From Nephrocerus scutellatus (Eukaryota; Arthropoda; Insecta; Diptera; Pipunculidae): 64,000 nucleotides of DNA. The stretch lies in contig OX352762.1 of NCBI GenBank assembly GCA_947095585.1, positions 112,746,930 to 112,810,929 of the forward strand. Direction: 5' to 3'. The translations under genes were made by a program, and so were the position numbers. The notes below the pieces were generated by a model. The model was not told the DNA's origin, made no database searches, and saw nothing but the letters and a program-made list of their open reading frames with translations. Shown in pieces: positions 35,108 through 45,695 of the stretch (position 1 is its first letter; each line of letters starts with the position of its first letter).

Positions 35108-35790
35108 CAAGTCCATGTTGAGAAAGGAGGACTGGAGGATCAGAATCTCATGGGTCATCCGTCCCTGATGATATACGCGCCATGATGGGACCCCAGCCAG
35201 GGTTACGACACCGTGGTGGGGTTCAGCTGCATCATATCTCTAAATATGGGTAGGGTGCGGGGCTTTATCACGGAAGAAATTAAAAGGGCCGCAGGTACTT
35301 AGAGTATGCTCATGATTGGGTTATGTCTTCTTACTTTACCGACCCAGAATGGCTACTGGTACTTAGAGTTTAATTTTTTTGGGTGTGCCCTTCGTATTTA
35401 GTCGCTCGTTCTTACACCATTTGACCGTTGGAGTGTCTGGAATAGTTATATTCTAGGCGGCCTAGGACTGCTTGGTGGTGCTTACTTTACAGTCCTAGTA
35501 GTAAGTGATATGTTTGAGGTTCCAGACGAATGTGCTGTCAGGGTCTGCTTTCCAACCGCCCAGGCACTCATATCTGAACGAACCGAGATCATTGATACTA
35601 AATTTCACCAAGATAGCCTTTGGTACCACGGGAGTTATCTTGCCCAATGGACCGGTTTGACCGTAAGGTTGACTGGGTCTGTGGATAACTATGGATGCGG
35701 ACCCAGTTTGTTCTGGGGATGTAACGTGGGGGCTGTCTACTACCCACCACCACCACCACTACTACCCTGTTTACTACCCATATGCGGGTA

Positions 35791-35887
35791 GAGCACAGTA
35801 TTGGTAACATCAGAAGTGTCCCTGGTGTTATACCAATCATGGTAAATCAATGGATCCACCTGATGTTACCGATACAATAAGTTGCTC
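35791..35887. repeat. Strong inverted repeat (hairpin) in the unclassified insertion
   Basis: GTATTGGTAACATCAG at 35798-35813 pairs with CTGATGTTACCGATAC at 35860-35875 (15 of 16, the odd pair being a possible G-U). An outer GAGCA at 35791-35795 pairs with TGCTC at 35883-35887. The loop is 46 bases. No run of T follows, so it is not a simple pol III terminator. Confidence 0.75.
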
Positions 35888-36860
35888 GGCGAGGAGTTGC
35901 GCATCATACAATCGGCTGCTTTCATCCCTTAAATCGGCATGGGTTAATATAGGCTCAGCTCTTATCAGTGAATACTGTTACATCATATATATGATGGTCG
36001 CCAATTGTCGTTAACAATTCGTGTCTGAAGAAGACCGTGGGGTATTGCGTTTCTTGCAGGTACCCACGTTAATCCAATAAACAGTTTTGTTACAGCTCTT
36101 GGGTTTCTACCAACGATGTCAATGTCCTCTGCGTAAGCCAGTATCTCAATGGACTTATAGAGGATTGCTACTCGCTTCTTCTTCCAATACTTGCACTATT
36201 AGTTCATGAATTACTTATTGTAGTGCGGAACATCCTTATTTAATAAGCTTCGCTGGGATACCATCTGATCCCAAGGCGATATTGCGTCATACCGCGGTCT
36301 CTTTGGTAGAACTTCCGCCCTCTCTGAACTGTTCTTTCTTACGGAACAGAATATTTTCATTTTTTTCATATCTTCTGAGCTGTATATATTCATCTCCGCG
36401 TGCCCGCGTGCCTAAGATGGAGTCAGCAGTACTAATTACAGTATTCCCAAGAGGTGTCCATTTCTCTTTTACGCTCGACATCTCAGCCCCAAGACTTACT
36501 CTCCCTGCATTTAGGGCGAGTCCCATTGACCGTAGTTGTTTCTAGTCTCTTCGTTGCGAAGGGCAGCCGTGTTGGCTCGAATCTGATTCGCTGATTTAGT
36601 CCTTCGTAATGATGCAATCCGCGCTAGGAGCACCATACCGACAAGATAGTGGTCCGAATCGACGTTGGCACATCGGTACGTTCATACCGTCATCAGATTC
36701 GAGTTGTGACGGCGGCGAAGTATTTCATCAAGAGATACCCAGGTGGCTTTGTCGATATTTTTACGCGCAAACCTTGTGCTCACAACGACTCGTTGTCCAT
36801 TGTCATTAGAGTTATCATGTAAACTATGAGTACCAATGTACTGCCTGTAATCTCATTCAA

Positions 36861-38789
36861 TGTGATTGCACATTCTGTCCTACATTGGTCAGGACTCCTT
36901 CAATTTAACAAACTTAACAAAGCACAGGTGTTCATAGTGAAAGTTACTTGTTGTGCTTTTGACCATAAATTGAATTGAATTTAAATTAAATAATAATACA
37001 AGAGTTTAGGGTAAATTTTGGTTTACAATCGGTACACGTTTATATGAGTCATTTACATATGAATGCTATCAATTGCAGATACATACTTTTCAATCGTCTG
37101 CTTTGTAAATAATTGCTAAGATATTTGTTTAAATTAATAATTACCCACTCATCTCACTAAACAATTTTACGTAGCTTATTATTATTATTAGCAATACTAA
37201 TTAAATAACTAATTGATGAATATTTTGTGTCCACCATCTACACTTTGCAATCGATCATACTCTCATGTTTCTTCGAGATTATACAAAGTCGTAAATTTTT
37301 CATTTTGCTTTTTGCAGTATTATTAAAATTGTAGTAAAGTTTATTAACACCAATGGCAAACGATTTGCTTTGGTTCATTTAATTCGAGATTTTGAAAACG
37401 GCACGCACAATCTCGACAATCGACATAAATTATGCGGCAATCAATTTCGCAACCTGACGTTGACGTTGCATCGCCTCATCGCTCGTCGCTGCACGTCGGT
37501 CGGTTGGTCATCATCTTTGCCACAAAATGTGGTCTCTAGTCGGAAGGACTGACGACTGACTAAAATAAAAGTCAATAAAAGCAGCAACAATTCAGCACAC
37601 ACAGCACATCCAGCATCCATATATACTGTTGCTGCTCTCCACACTAAGTACTCTCTGTTTACTATAAATGTGAGTCTTTTTGTGCGTGCAACAAAGTGTA
37701 CATAGTGCACATGATTGGCATTCATACTGCACATACATCACAATGCATTATGAATATTATGGTCGATGATGAATTGGCTGTTTGGAGGTGGTACAGATTT
37801 ATACAAAGACCATAATTGCTAGACAAATGGCTGACTTGTTTGCAAGCTAATTCCTGGTTGGACATTTTATTACCATTGAATAGAAATTTATGACAAAATT
37901 ACAATATGTAATATAATTCCATCAAGTCATTTAAACATCACTTGCCTTAGATACCTAAGTATTTGTACGTAAACGACTTAGTCTAGGAGACAAGTATTCA
38001 CAAGTTCGTGGCGAAAATATATTTCGTTATTTTTTAGCTATTTTGAGTTGCGTGAAATACAAAAGCATGCACTTATACTGAAGTATCTATTCAAAGTTGC
38101 AAGGCCTTAATATTGAAAATTTCATAAAAATCGGTTTGTAAATGTGGGAGATATTAACATTTTACTTTTCACACTCCCACGGAAGGGAAATGGGAGTGTA
38201 CTATGGCATGTAACCATCCTCCACCTGTCAAAAATATCGTTTTGAAAATGTGGGTGATATTGACATTTTACATTTGACACCCCCAGAGAGGGGAAATCGG
38301 GTGTACTAAAGCCTAAAACAATCATCCACCTGCGAATAATGTAAATTGAAAATTTCATACAAATTTATTGGTTTCCATAAATAACAAACGCGCAAAATTT
38401 AATTTCTTATTTATTTCATATATATTGAAAATCAATAAGACACTGCCTGCGTGGAAATAACATGTCACCATGGCCGTTTCTACGAGTGGGCAACCTATGG
38501 ACGTATACGTAAACTATTTTTTTTTGCACAAGATGATGCATGAAGAATTCCGAAAAAGCAATTCTTCGTGTAGTTAAAAGAACACCTTTTCGAACTCGTT
38601 CCCTTATCTGAAACACAAGCATTGATGATCATTCAGCTTCAAAGCTTTTGCCAATGTCATTTGATGACCTACGAGGTCAAGGTTTTGACAACAGGAGCAA
38701 TAAAAATGGTAATTAAAAATTCTGGGCATTAATCCTTGTGCTCTATATGTCCTTTGTCTATCCCACACATTGAACACTTACTGGCTAGT
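36861..38789. other. AT-rich DNA, no gene recognised
   Basis: No element or domain was recognised. The part at about 37340-37700 is less AT-rich (GACGTTGACGTTGCATCG, GTCGCTGCACGTCGGTCGG) and could be host regulatory or untranslated sequence, but nothing decides this. Near 38120-38300 a motif of about 35 bp recurs (AAATGTGGGxGATATTxACA, then TTTTACxTTTxACACxCCC). Confidence 0.4.
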
Positions 38790-39225
38790 GGAACCTTACG
38801 ATAAATTTTTAACAAACTTCCTAAAGTCCGATATTATTCAAACTTTGCACACATGTGTATCTAAGATGACAACACTTTCTATTAGAATTTGGTTGGACTC
38901 CGGGGCTACCATAAAAAAAATTTAAAGAATGTACACAGTTTTCTTCAAATTTTGTACACTCCGATGAGAACACTTTCTTTTTGGAAATGAACAAGGCTGA
39001 GGGACACCCAAATAATTTTTTTTTAAATTTACCTGATTTTTTTTCCAATGTTATACACATGTGTATCTCCGATGACAATACTTTTTGTAAAAATTTAAGT
39101 GGAAGTAATAGGGCAACAGTGCCGGGGCATCCATATAAATTTTTTAAAAAGTAACCGATTTTCTTCAAATTTTATACTCCGATTAGAGAATTTACAAGAA
39201 AAATTGAATATTTACCGGTTTTTTA
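38790..39225 (+). mobile_element. Tandem-repeat element, copy D (diverged)
   Basis: Degenerate units with GCACACATGTGTATCTAAG, TTATACACATGTGTATCTCC, GATGACAACACTTTC and CGATTTTCTTCAAATTTTAT, ending GATTAGAGAATTTACAAG. The left end with the GTCG minisatellite is absent. It is older or more truncated than copies A-C. Confidence 0.75.
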
Positions 39226-40317
39226 ATGTTATACAACAACTACATGTGTTCTTTGCTGCGTCTCCATATCAATATTTTGCAATATTGGATTCGACAATTA
39301 GTTCTGTAAAAGCGCGATTCACAGTTGAAAGAATTATCAAGTTTATTTGCTTTTCCATAAAATATAGGTGAGCTGAAGATAAAAACATCTCTCATTGATT
39401 TATGCATTAAATTGGAAACAGTTCTAACCCAGCGTAACCCTGGAGCGACCCTTTAAAGGACATTGACGCGGTAGCGTTTTCCGGAAAAGTCATCGAATAC
39501 TAACCAATTGGAATCGTAAATATGTTCTGAACTATTTGTGCCAAGACAAGATAGACATTTTTGTTATTATTATTTTTTCGTAACTCTTTATATATCCTCT
39601 TGTCTTTACCCATATCGGTGGCAAGTGCGGAAATGAGTTCCTCACAAGTCGAATTAAATTAATAAAAACTTATCTGCGCTGTTCAGAGCCAATAAAGACT
39701 CGTCGCACCAGTAAAAATTTCAGTGTACAAAGACATGTCTTACCAGCTTGATATTAAAGATCTTATTAAAGACTTTGCTAAAATAAAGGCTGCGAAGCTT
39801 CCATTGGATAAAGAGCAAGAAAACAGCATTGAAGTTTTATAAAGAAGCATTAAAAAAATTATTAATTGATTAATTGTGAATTTAATTTTGTTTTTAAAGT
39901 TTTTTCTTTTTTATATTTATTTAGGTATAAAGTATTTCTTAATACATATTCTCTTAATCTTATACATTTGGCCTCTTATCCTGGTTCTTTCTGAAAAGAG
40001 TGCGGATAACAATTGGGTGAGGACGTAGTTTTTTTCATTTTCGCCTTGGGCGGCAATACACATAGAAACGACTCTGCATGACATTTCACTAATCACAATT
40101 TTGAGCAAATTTCATCCTTTCAGTAAATACTTGGTATGCATAATAATCCCATAAATTCTACCACAAAGGACTTCCAATGACGTTGTTCACATAACCGGGC
40201 ACCCATGCAGGCTTTCTTCTAGACTAAGAAAATCGTCTGTGTAGTTGTATCGGACAATTTTCTCCAACAGGGGTGTGGCTAATCCTTACCTTTGCATGAG
40301 TCCGTTGCTTAGTTTCA
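39226..40317. other. AT-rich DNA with one small open frame
   Basis: Only one item stands out, a 35-codon frame at 39735-39842, listed separately. The rest shows nothing. Confidence 0.45.
39735..39842 (+). CDS. Possible small ORF, 35 aa, unknown
   Basis: ATG in the context AAGACATGT begins MSYQLDIKDLIKDFAKIKAA, followed by KLPLDKEQENSIEVL and TAA. The composition is highly charged with a regular hydrophobic pattern that could form a helix, unlike the noisy frames around it. I do not recognise it. There is no visible splice site or neighbouring exon. It may be the start of a longer gene whose continuation I cannot see, or chance. Confidence 0.2.
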   Translation: MSYQLDIKDLIKDFAKIKAAKLPLDKEQENSIEVL

Positions 40318-41210
40318 TCATCATCATCATATTCGGCTCTAAAACCGGGGTCCGGTCGTGGCGTCCCGCAAAAAGTCTCTACTTTGAGCCGATGTCATCC
40401 AGTTTTGCATCCCTAAAATCTGGGCGTCCTGGTCTACGCCATCCTTCCAGCCTACGCTTGGCAGGCCTCGCTGTCGACTTTCCGAGCAGGATCATTTTCG
40501 CTCATGCCAGCTAGGTGTCCTGCCCACCGGAGCCTTCAGAGCTTAATTCTCTTCACGATGTCGACATCGCGGTAACGCTCGTATGGAATCTCATCATTTT
40601 AGAGTCTCCGGAATCATCCTTCCTCACATACGGAGCCAAAAATTCACCGTAAGACTTTAATCTCGAACCCGGCTAAGAGATCAGAATGCTTTTAGCTAAG
40701 CACCCAAGTCTCGGATACATATGTAAGTACTGGTATGACCATTGTCTTATATACCAGCAGATTGGATGTTATGATTGAGTTCCTGGATTTGAAGAGTCTT
40801 GACAGACTATAGTAGGCTTTGTTGGCTTTAAGCAACCGTGCGCGTATTCTGGTTCTATGCTGCTATCGGCTGCTACAGTTGACCCGAGATAGTGAAAGGA
40901 TTTCACTACTTCAAATTGGCGCTCCACTATTTTAATTGCGGGATATTGGATCTTCTAGTCGCAGACGTGGCAATCATTTTCGTGCCGCCTGCTCGATCTG
41001 AATGAAAGCTTCCTGTATAGCTCTTAAGTTTCTACCAACGATGTCAATATCGTCTGCGTAAGCCAGTATCTGAATGGAATTATAGAGGATTGTTCCTCTC
41101 GCCCTTACGTCAGAGTCTTGGATCACTTTCTGCAACAAGAGGTTGAAAGAGACGCAGGCAATTCCCTTGTCGGAGCCCATTATAGATGTTGAATGGGTTT
41201 GATAGTGATG
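40318..41210 (-). mobile_element. RTE-like LINE, 3' part
   Basis: Starts at the family 3' end (TCATCATCATCATATTCGGC). On the minus strand it contains GIACVSFNLLLQKVIQDSDV, then LYNSIQILAYADDIDIVGRN with intact YADD, then AIQEAFIQIEQAARK, a frameshift, and the C-terminal LAGHxA and RWKDGxxQDAxxLGMxNW region with deletions. The upstream boundary is near 41210 in the GLRQGD region. It is 5'-truncated. Confidence 0.88.
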
Positions 41211-42499
41211 CGAACATTATCAGACACATAAACTGATTTAGTATTTCAGTTTTTATGCAATTACATAGAATAAGCATAAAATGCATACAAAATAGTAATT
41301 AATTATACATATCTCATGCAAGCCGATCACCCAAAAACACTCTCCCGAGTAGTCAGAGGCAATAAAAAATGATTAAAATTTGCCGATTCTGAGAAATTAA
41401 ATTCGTCTTTTTTCCATCATGCATCATTGCCATCGCCCACAGATTTCTAAAATAACAATAAAACCCAAAACTTCATCAGAGATCAGAGAAAAATATCCCG
41501 AATATCACAATCCACAACAACATAAAAAAAGTTCTTACGATTTGCGCGATTCGCTTCGATTCGCATTTGCAATGAAAACATTGATGATGATGATGAAAAG
41601 GGATCATGTTTTATTGTTGTGCGGCGATTAATGTGCAACGTTCGTACGGAATACCGCAGTGTAAGTTTCCTATACAGAGATGCTCTCCAGTCAGTCAATC
41701 ACATTGGACGCTCGGTCAGTTGGCCAGCGACCAGCCATACGAGATGACTGTGCTGGTGATATCTGATCCGCTAATGACTTTAATCGTTAATCTCTGCCAT
41801 GCTTATTAATTTGAATTTTTTATAATTTGTTTTCATTTTTTATGTGTAAAACCCCCTGTATGCATATTGATTTATGATCCGGGCAAAAATCTCGATTCAA
41901 TTCCTTAATCGACTACACGATGATGGAGACAGACTGGTGATGTTTAATTTCAATTCTCATATGGATCGAATGTTTGTAATAATTCCTTTCTAAATATGTA
42001 TGGATATTTTTCTTATATATGTAATTAATTGTATGTGTATATATATTTACATTTATGCATATTGTAGGTATATTACCTATAGTATGTGACCTTTTAATCT
42101 AATGTCTTTTACAGCTTCCAATCTGTTGCACACAGCCAGTAAAGTGCATACTTCATAATATATGCGATTGAGGGCAATTTAATTATTAAGTGGTAGAAGT
42201 TGTTTATAGCTTCAGCATATTGCCCATATTAATAACGTATTAATCATTTTGTTTAATGGCGATTTGTTACCTGTTTTATTGTCTATTGATTAATTGTATT
42301 ATTGCTAAAGAAAATTCATCTGGAAGCGATATAAAAATCCAACAATATTTGTGTTCATAGCAAGTTGACGTTTGGCCTTGACTGAGTGAATGGAAAATCC
42401 GGTTCTCTTGTATTAGGATCACTTTTCACTTTCACTTTTCTGAGGTTAGTACCGGACCTCGCTTATGTAGGGGTTTTCAATTGGGACGCTTCATTTTTC
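41211..42499. other. AT-rich DNA, no gene seen
   Basis: A short GATGAT run lies at about 41582-41596. No element was recognised. Confidence 0.5.
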
Positions 42500-42599
42500 G
42501 AATATGGTTTCTTGGACATGCGTGCAATTAGCTGCAGTTTGTTTGTCTTTCAAGCATGAAAAAGTACCCAGTTCAAAAACGTCTGAAAATTATCCAAAC

Positions 42600-45215
42600 T
42601 TATCATCAAGGTTCGTGTTCGTGTTCGAGATTACTATCAGCAAAGAGGTCAAGTACCTTGGACTGATATTTTATAGTAGACTTCTATGGAACAAACACCT
42701 ACAATCAGTACTAAAAAAAATTAAAAAGAGCTCTCATGGTGTGCAGAAGGATGGCAGGAAAATCATGGGACTAACTGCCAGTAAAATGCACTGGATGTAC
42801 ACCATGATAGGTTTTCAAATGATTACCTTCGGAGCAGTGGCATGGGACCAACTAAGCACAGTGGAAAGGAAGTTGGAAAAAGTGCAGAGGTTCATCATCA
42901 TATTTGGCTCTACAACCGGGGTCCGGTCCTGGCCTCCCGCAAAAAGTCTCTCCACCGGTCCCGATTTCGAGCCGATGTCATCCAGTTTGGCATCCCTAAA
43001 CTCTGGGCGTCCTGGTCTACGCCATCCTTCCAGCGTAGGCTTGGCCGGCCTCGCTGTCGTGTTCCATAAATCCTACTGCAAAGGACTTTCAGAGCAGTAT
43101 CCTCTTCGCTCATGCGAGCTAGGTGTCCTGCCCACCGGAGCCTACCGAGCTTAATTTTCTTCACGATGTCGACATCGCGGTAACGCTCGTAGATCTCATC
43201 ATTATAGAGTTTCCGGAATCGTCCTTCCTCACATACGGGGCCAATAATTCTCCGTAAGACTTTTCTCTCGAACGCGGCTAAGAGGTCAGAATGCTTTTTG
43301 CTATGTAAGTACTGTTATGACCATTGTCTCATATATCAGCAGCTTGGATGTTATGGTTAAGGTCCTGGATTTGAAGAGTCTTGACAGGCTATAGTAGGCT
43401 TTGTTGGCTTTAAGCAACCGTGCGCGTTTTTCTGGTTCCATGCTGTTATCGGCTGCTATAGTTGAACCGAGATAGTTAAAGGATTGCACTACTTCAAATT
43501 CGCGCTCCACTATCTGAATTGAGGGACCAATGTTGGATCTTCTACTCGCAGACATGGCCACCATGTACTTTGTTTTGCTCTCATTTATGTGCAGCCCCAG
43601 ATTTTGTGCCGCCTGCTCTATCTCGATGAAAGCTTCCTGTACAGCTCTTTGGTTTCTACCAACGATGTCAATATCGTCTGCGTAAGCCAGTATCTGAATG
43701 GACTTATAGAGGATTGTTCCCCTCGCCGTTACGTCAGAGTCTCGGATCACTTTCTCCAACGCCAGGTTAAAGAGGACGCAGGCCAGTCCATCCCCTTGTC
43801 GGAGCCCGTTATAGATGTTGAATGGGCTTAATAGTGATCCGGATATTTTTACTTGGCTTATAACATTGGTCATGGTCAACCTACATAGTCGTGTCAGTTT
43901 ATTTGGGATGCTGAATTCTCTCATGGCTTTATAAAGTTCTACTCTGGCTATGCTATCATAGGCAGCTTTAAAGTCTATAAAAAGATGGTGTAGTGAGTTT
44001 TGAAACTCTAGACATTTTTCCATCACCTGCCTTAGGGTGTAAATCTGATCAGTTGTTGATTTGCCTGGGATGAAGCCACACTGGTATGGACCAATGATGA
44101 CTTTAGCGTATGGGGCTATCCTGTCTTGAAGGATAGAGGAGAAATTCTTATACGCGGTACTCAACAACGATAATTGCTGCATTTTGTGATATCTCCCTTC
44201 TTATGTATGGGGCACAGGATGCCTCTTCGCCAGTCTTCTGGCATAACTTCTTCTTCCCATACTTGCACCATTATTTCATGAATTGCTTGGTGTAATGTGG
44301 GGGTTCCGCTGGGATCCCATCAGATCCCGGGGCCTTATTATTTTTGAGCCGATTTATCGCTCTGCTAACTTCGACTATGCTTGGTGGCGGCAGCATAGTA
44401 TGATCTTCGGTCATTTGTGGAGCCTCCAATTCCTCAGTTAGCTGGCCATTTAGCAACTCATGAAAGTGCGATCAGATTACCCTCTTTGTCCTTGCAGTAT
44501 GTGCAACGCGGTGTATATTGCGTCATACCGCGGACCCTTTGGTACTGGCGCCTGGTGCGGTCCTTGCTCTCTGTACTGTTCCAGTTCACGGACGAGATTC
44601 TTCTCCCAGGCTGCTTTCTTTCGCCGGTGAACTGTTTTTTCATATCTTCTGAGCTCTTTATATTCATCTTCGCGTGCCCGCGTTCTATGAGATTGTTGCA
44701 TTGCTCGGTACGCAACATTCTTACGTTCAGTCGCTAGCTTACATTCGTCATCGAACCAGTCGTTTCGATCTCTACGACTACTGCCTAAGATGGAGTCAGC
44801 AGTACTAATGACAGTATTCTTAAGGCGTGTCCATTTCTCTTCTACGCCCGACATCTCAGCCCCAGGACTTACTCTCCCTGCATTTAGGGCGAGTCCTAGC
44901 GCTTGACCGCAGTTGTTTCTGGTCTCTTCATTGCGAAAGGCAGCCGTGTTGGCAGAGGTTAGCCTGAGTTGGAAATAGCCATAGTGACAGACAATCAAGC
45001 TGCGCTAATGGCCCTGGATGCATTTCACATCACGTCAAGACTGGTTGAGGGCGAAGTTAAAAATACTTGGCGAAGTCAATGTGGTACGTTTTTACTGGGT
45101 GCTGGGACATACATACTGGCATAGAAGGCAATGAAGCATCGGGTAGGCTCGCAAATAAAGGGGCAGAAACTCCGGTAGTAGGGCCAGAACTTTTTTGCAA
45201 ATTTTGAAAATTTGA
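42600..45215 (+). mobile_element. LOA-type LINE relic interrupted by RTE
   Basis: The left part (to 42892) is the thumb: EVKYLGLIFYSRLLWNKHLQ, MHWMYTMIGFQMITFGAVAW, KLEKVQR. The right part (44961-45215) is RNase H: ELEIAIVTDNQAALMALDAF, ITSRLVEGEVKNTWR, and after a frameshift GIEGNEASGRLANKGAETPV with VGPE. Removing the insertion and one GCAGAGGTT gives GTGCAGAGGTTAGCCTGAG. The stretch between thumb and the middle of RNase H was therefore already deleted before the RTE landed. The 5' limit is uncertain. Confidence 0.85.
42893..44951 (-). mobile_element. RTE-like LINE, best-preserved copy, with target duplication
   Basis: Perfect 9-bp direct repeats GCAGAGGTT at 42884-42892 and 44952-44960 flank it. 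On the minus strand: linker (NTVISTADSILGSSRRDRND, WFDDECKLATERKNVAYRAM), palm start NRLKNNKAPGSDGIPAEPP, then a 293-codon open frame at 44182-43301 with CGFIPGKSTTDQIYTLRQVM, HHLFIDFKAAYDSI (first catalytic D), GLRQGDGLACVLFNL, ILAYADDIDIVGRN (YADD at residues 167-170) and FNYLGSTIAAD. After a frameshift the C-terminal frame 43164-42910 has GRLRWAGHLARMSEED and GRPSLRWKDGVDQDAQSLGM. The endonuclease is missing (5' truncation). The 3' end is (ATG)n at 42893-42903. The reverse transcriptase core itself looks uninterrupted. Confidence 0.92.
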
Positions 45216-45229
45216 TATATTTTCCACTG

Positions 45230-45695
45230 ATAAGCTATTAAGATAAAGAACTTAATCTTTTTCTTTGGCTTACTTCTATTTTTTATTAGCGCCTTAGTTT
45301 TTATCGGATTAAGGATAAGCTTATATTCTTCCGACCAAAGAAATACGTGATTGATTTTGTTAAAGGCCGGTTTTTTGTGGATATTTGGAAAGAAAGTACT
45401 AAGACGTTATTTGGTCCCTAAAATGTCATTAATAAAATATGAAAATAACAGCGGACCTATAGTAGAACCTTGTGGAACACCTAATGGAACAATTATTTTC
45501 GATGAGCATTCATTACTGCTGATAAGATATTGCAACAGATTCGAAAGATATGATGATAAAAGATTGCATAACGAATTTTCAAAAAGAACACTGAGACGGC
45601 ATGCAACTCTTCTTATACATAATAGTAGTAACACAACCCGCACTATCTCGCTCTACTTGACTGACTTCACAAATGTTGTGCCATGAATTTGTAGG
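45230..45695 (-). mobile_element. LINE reverse-transcriptase fragment (Jockey/I-like)
   Basis: Minus-strand frame 45643-45407 contains ENSLCNLLSSYLSNLLQYLI, SSNECSSKIIVPLGVPQGST and IGPLLFSYFINDI, the palm block B. A further piece near 45330-45270 reads INHVFLWSEEYKLILNPIKT with KAL, the primer-grip region. The YADD between them is deleted. It is a different family from the other LINEs in the window. Confidence 0.8.

Larger units (their letters stand above)
35047..36090. mobile_element. Unclassified ~1.04-kb insertion with target duplication
   Basis: It interrupts an RTE and is bounded by AGCTCTTGGGT at 35036-35046 and 36094-36104. This is an 11-bp perfect repeat, 13 of 14 if TAS is included. 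The interior is clearly less AT-rich than the flanks and has no long frame with recognisable similarity on either strand. It contains a CCA run at 35743-35760, a strong inverted repeat at 35791-35887, and AATAAA near the right end (36077). A target duplication of 11-14 bp is typical of target-primed retrotransposition, but there is no A-tail. It could be a 5'-truncated LINE of a family I do not recognise, or a non-coding retroelement. It also carries a 31-bp micro-LINE insertion at 35077-35107. Confidence 0.6.
35008..36860 (-). mobile_element. RTE-like LINE split by an unclassified insertion
   Basis: A short RTE piece at 35008-35046 (CTATCTCGATGAAAGGTTCC, TGTAGAGCTCTTGGGT) corresponds to 43618-43652 of the copy at 42.9-45.0 kb. 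The RTE resumes at 36091 with CAGCTCTTGGGTTTCTACCA and continues through the YADD region (ILAYAEDIDIVGRN; decayed, D to E), a deletion, the linker (SPGAEMSxVxEKW, NTVISTADSILG) and the endonuclease C-terminus to about 36860. Between the two pieces lies an insertion of about 1.04 kb (35047-36090). Confidence 0.85.

Noticed and set aside
35598..35840. 80-codon frame with a valine run
   Set aside because: The run comes from the CCA microsatellite inside the unclassified insertion; no domain.
37340..37700. Host promoter or first exon
   Set aside because: Less AT-rich and with CpG, but no TATA/initiator, splice site or frame decided it.
42504..43154. 216-codon plus-strand frame as a fusion gene
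   Set aside because: It runs from LOA thumb sequence straight into the antisense of an inserted RTE; the join is the insertion boundary with its target duplication.
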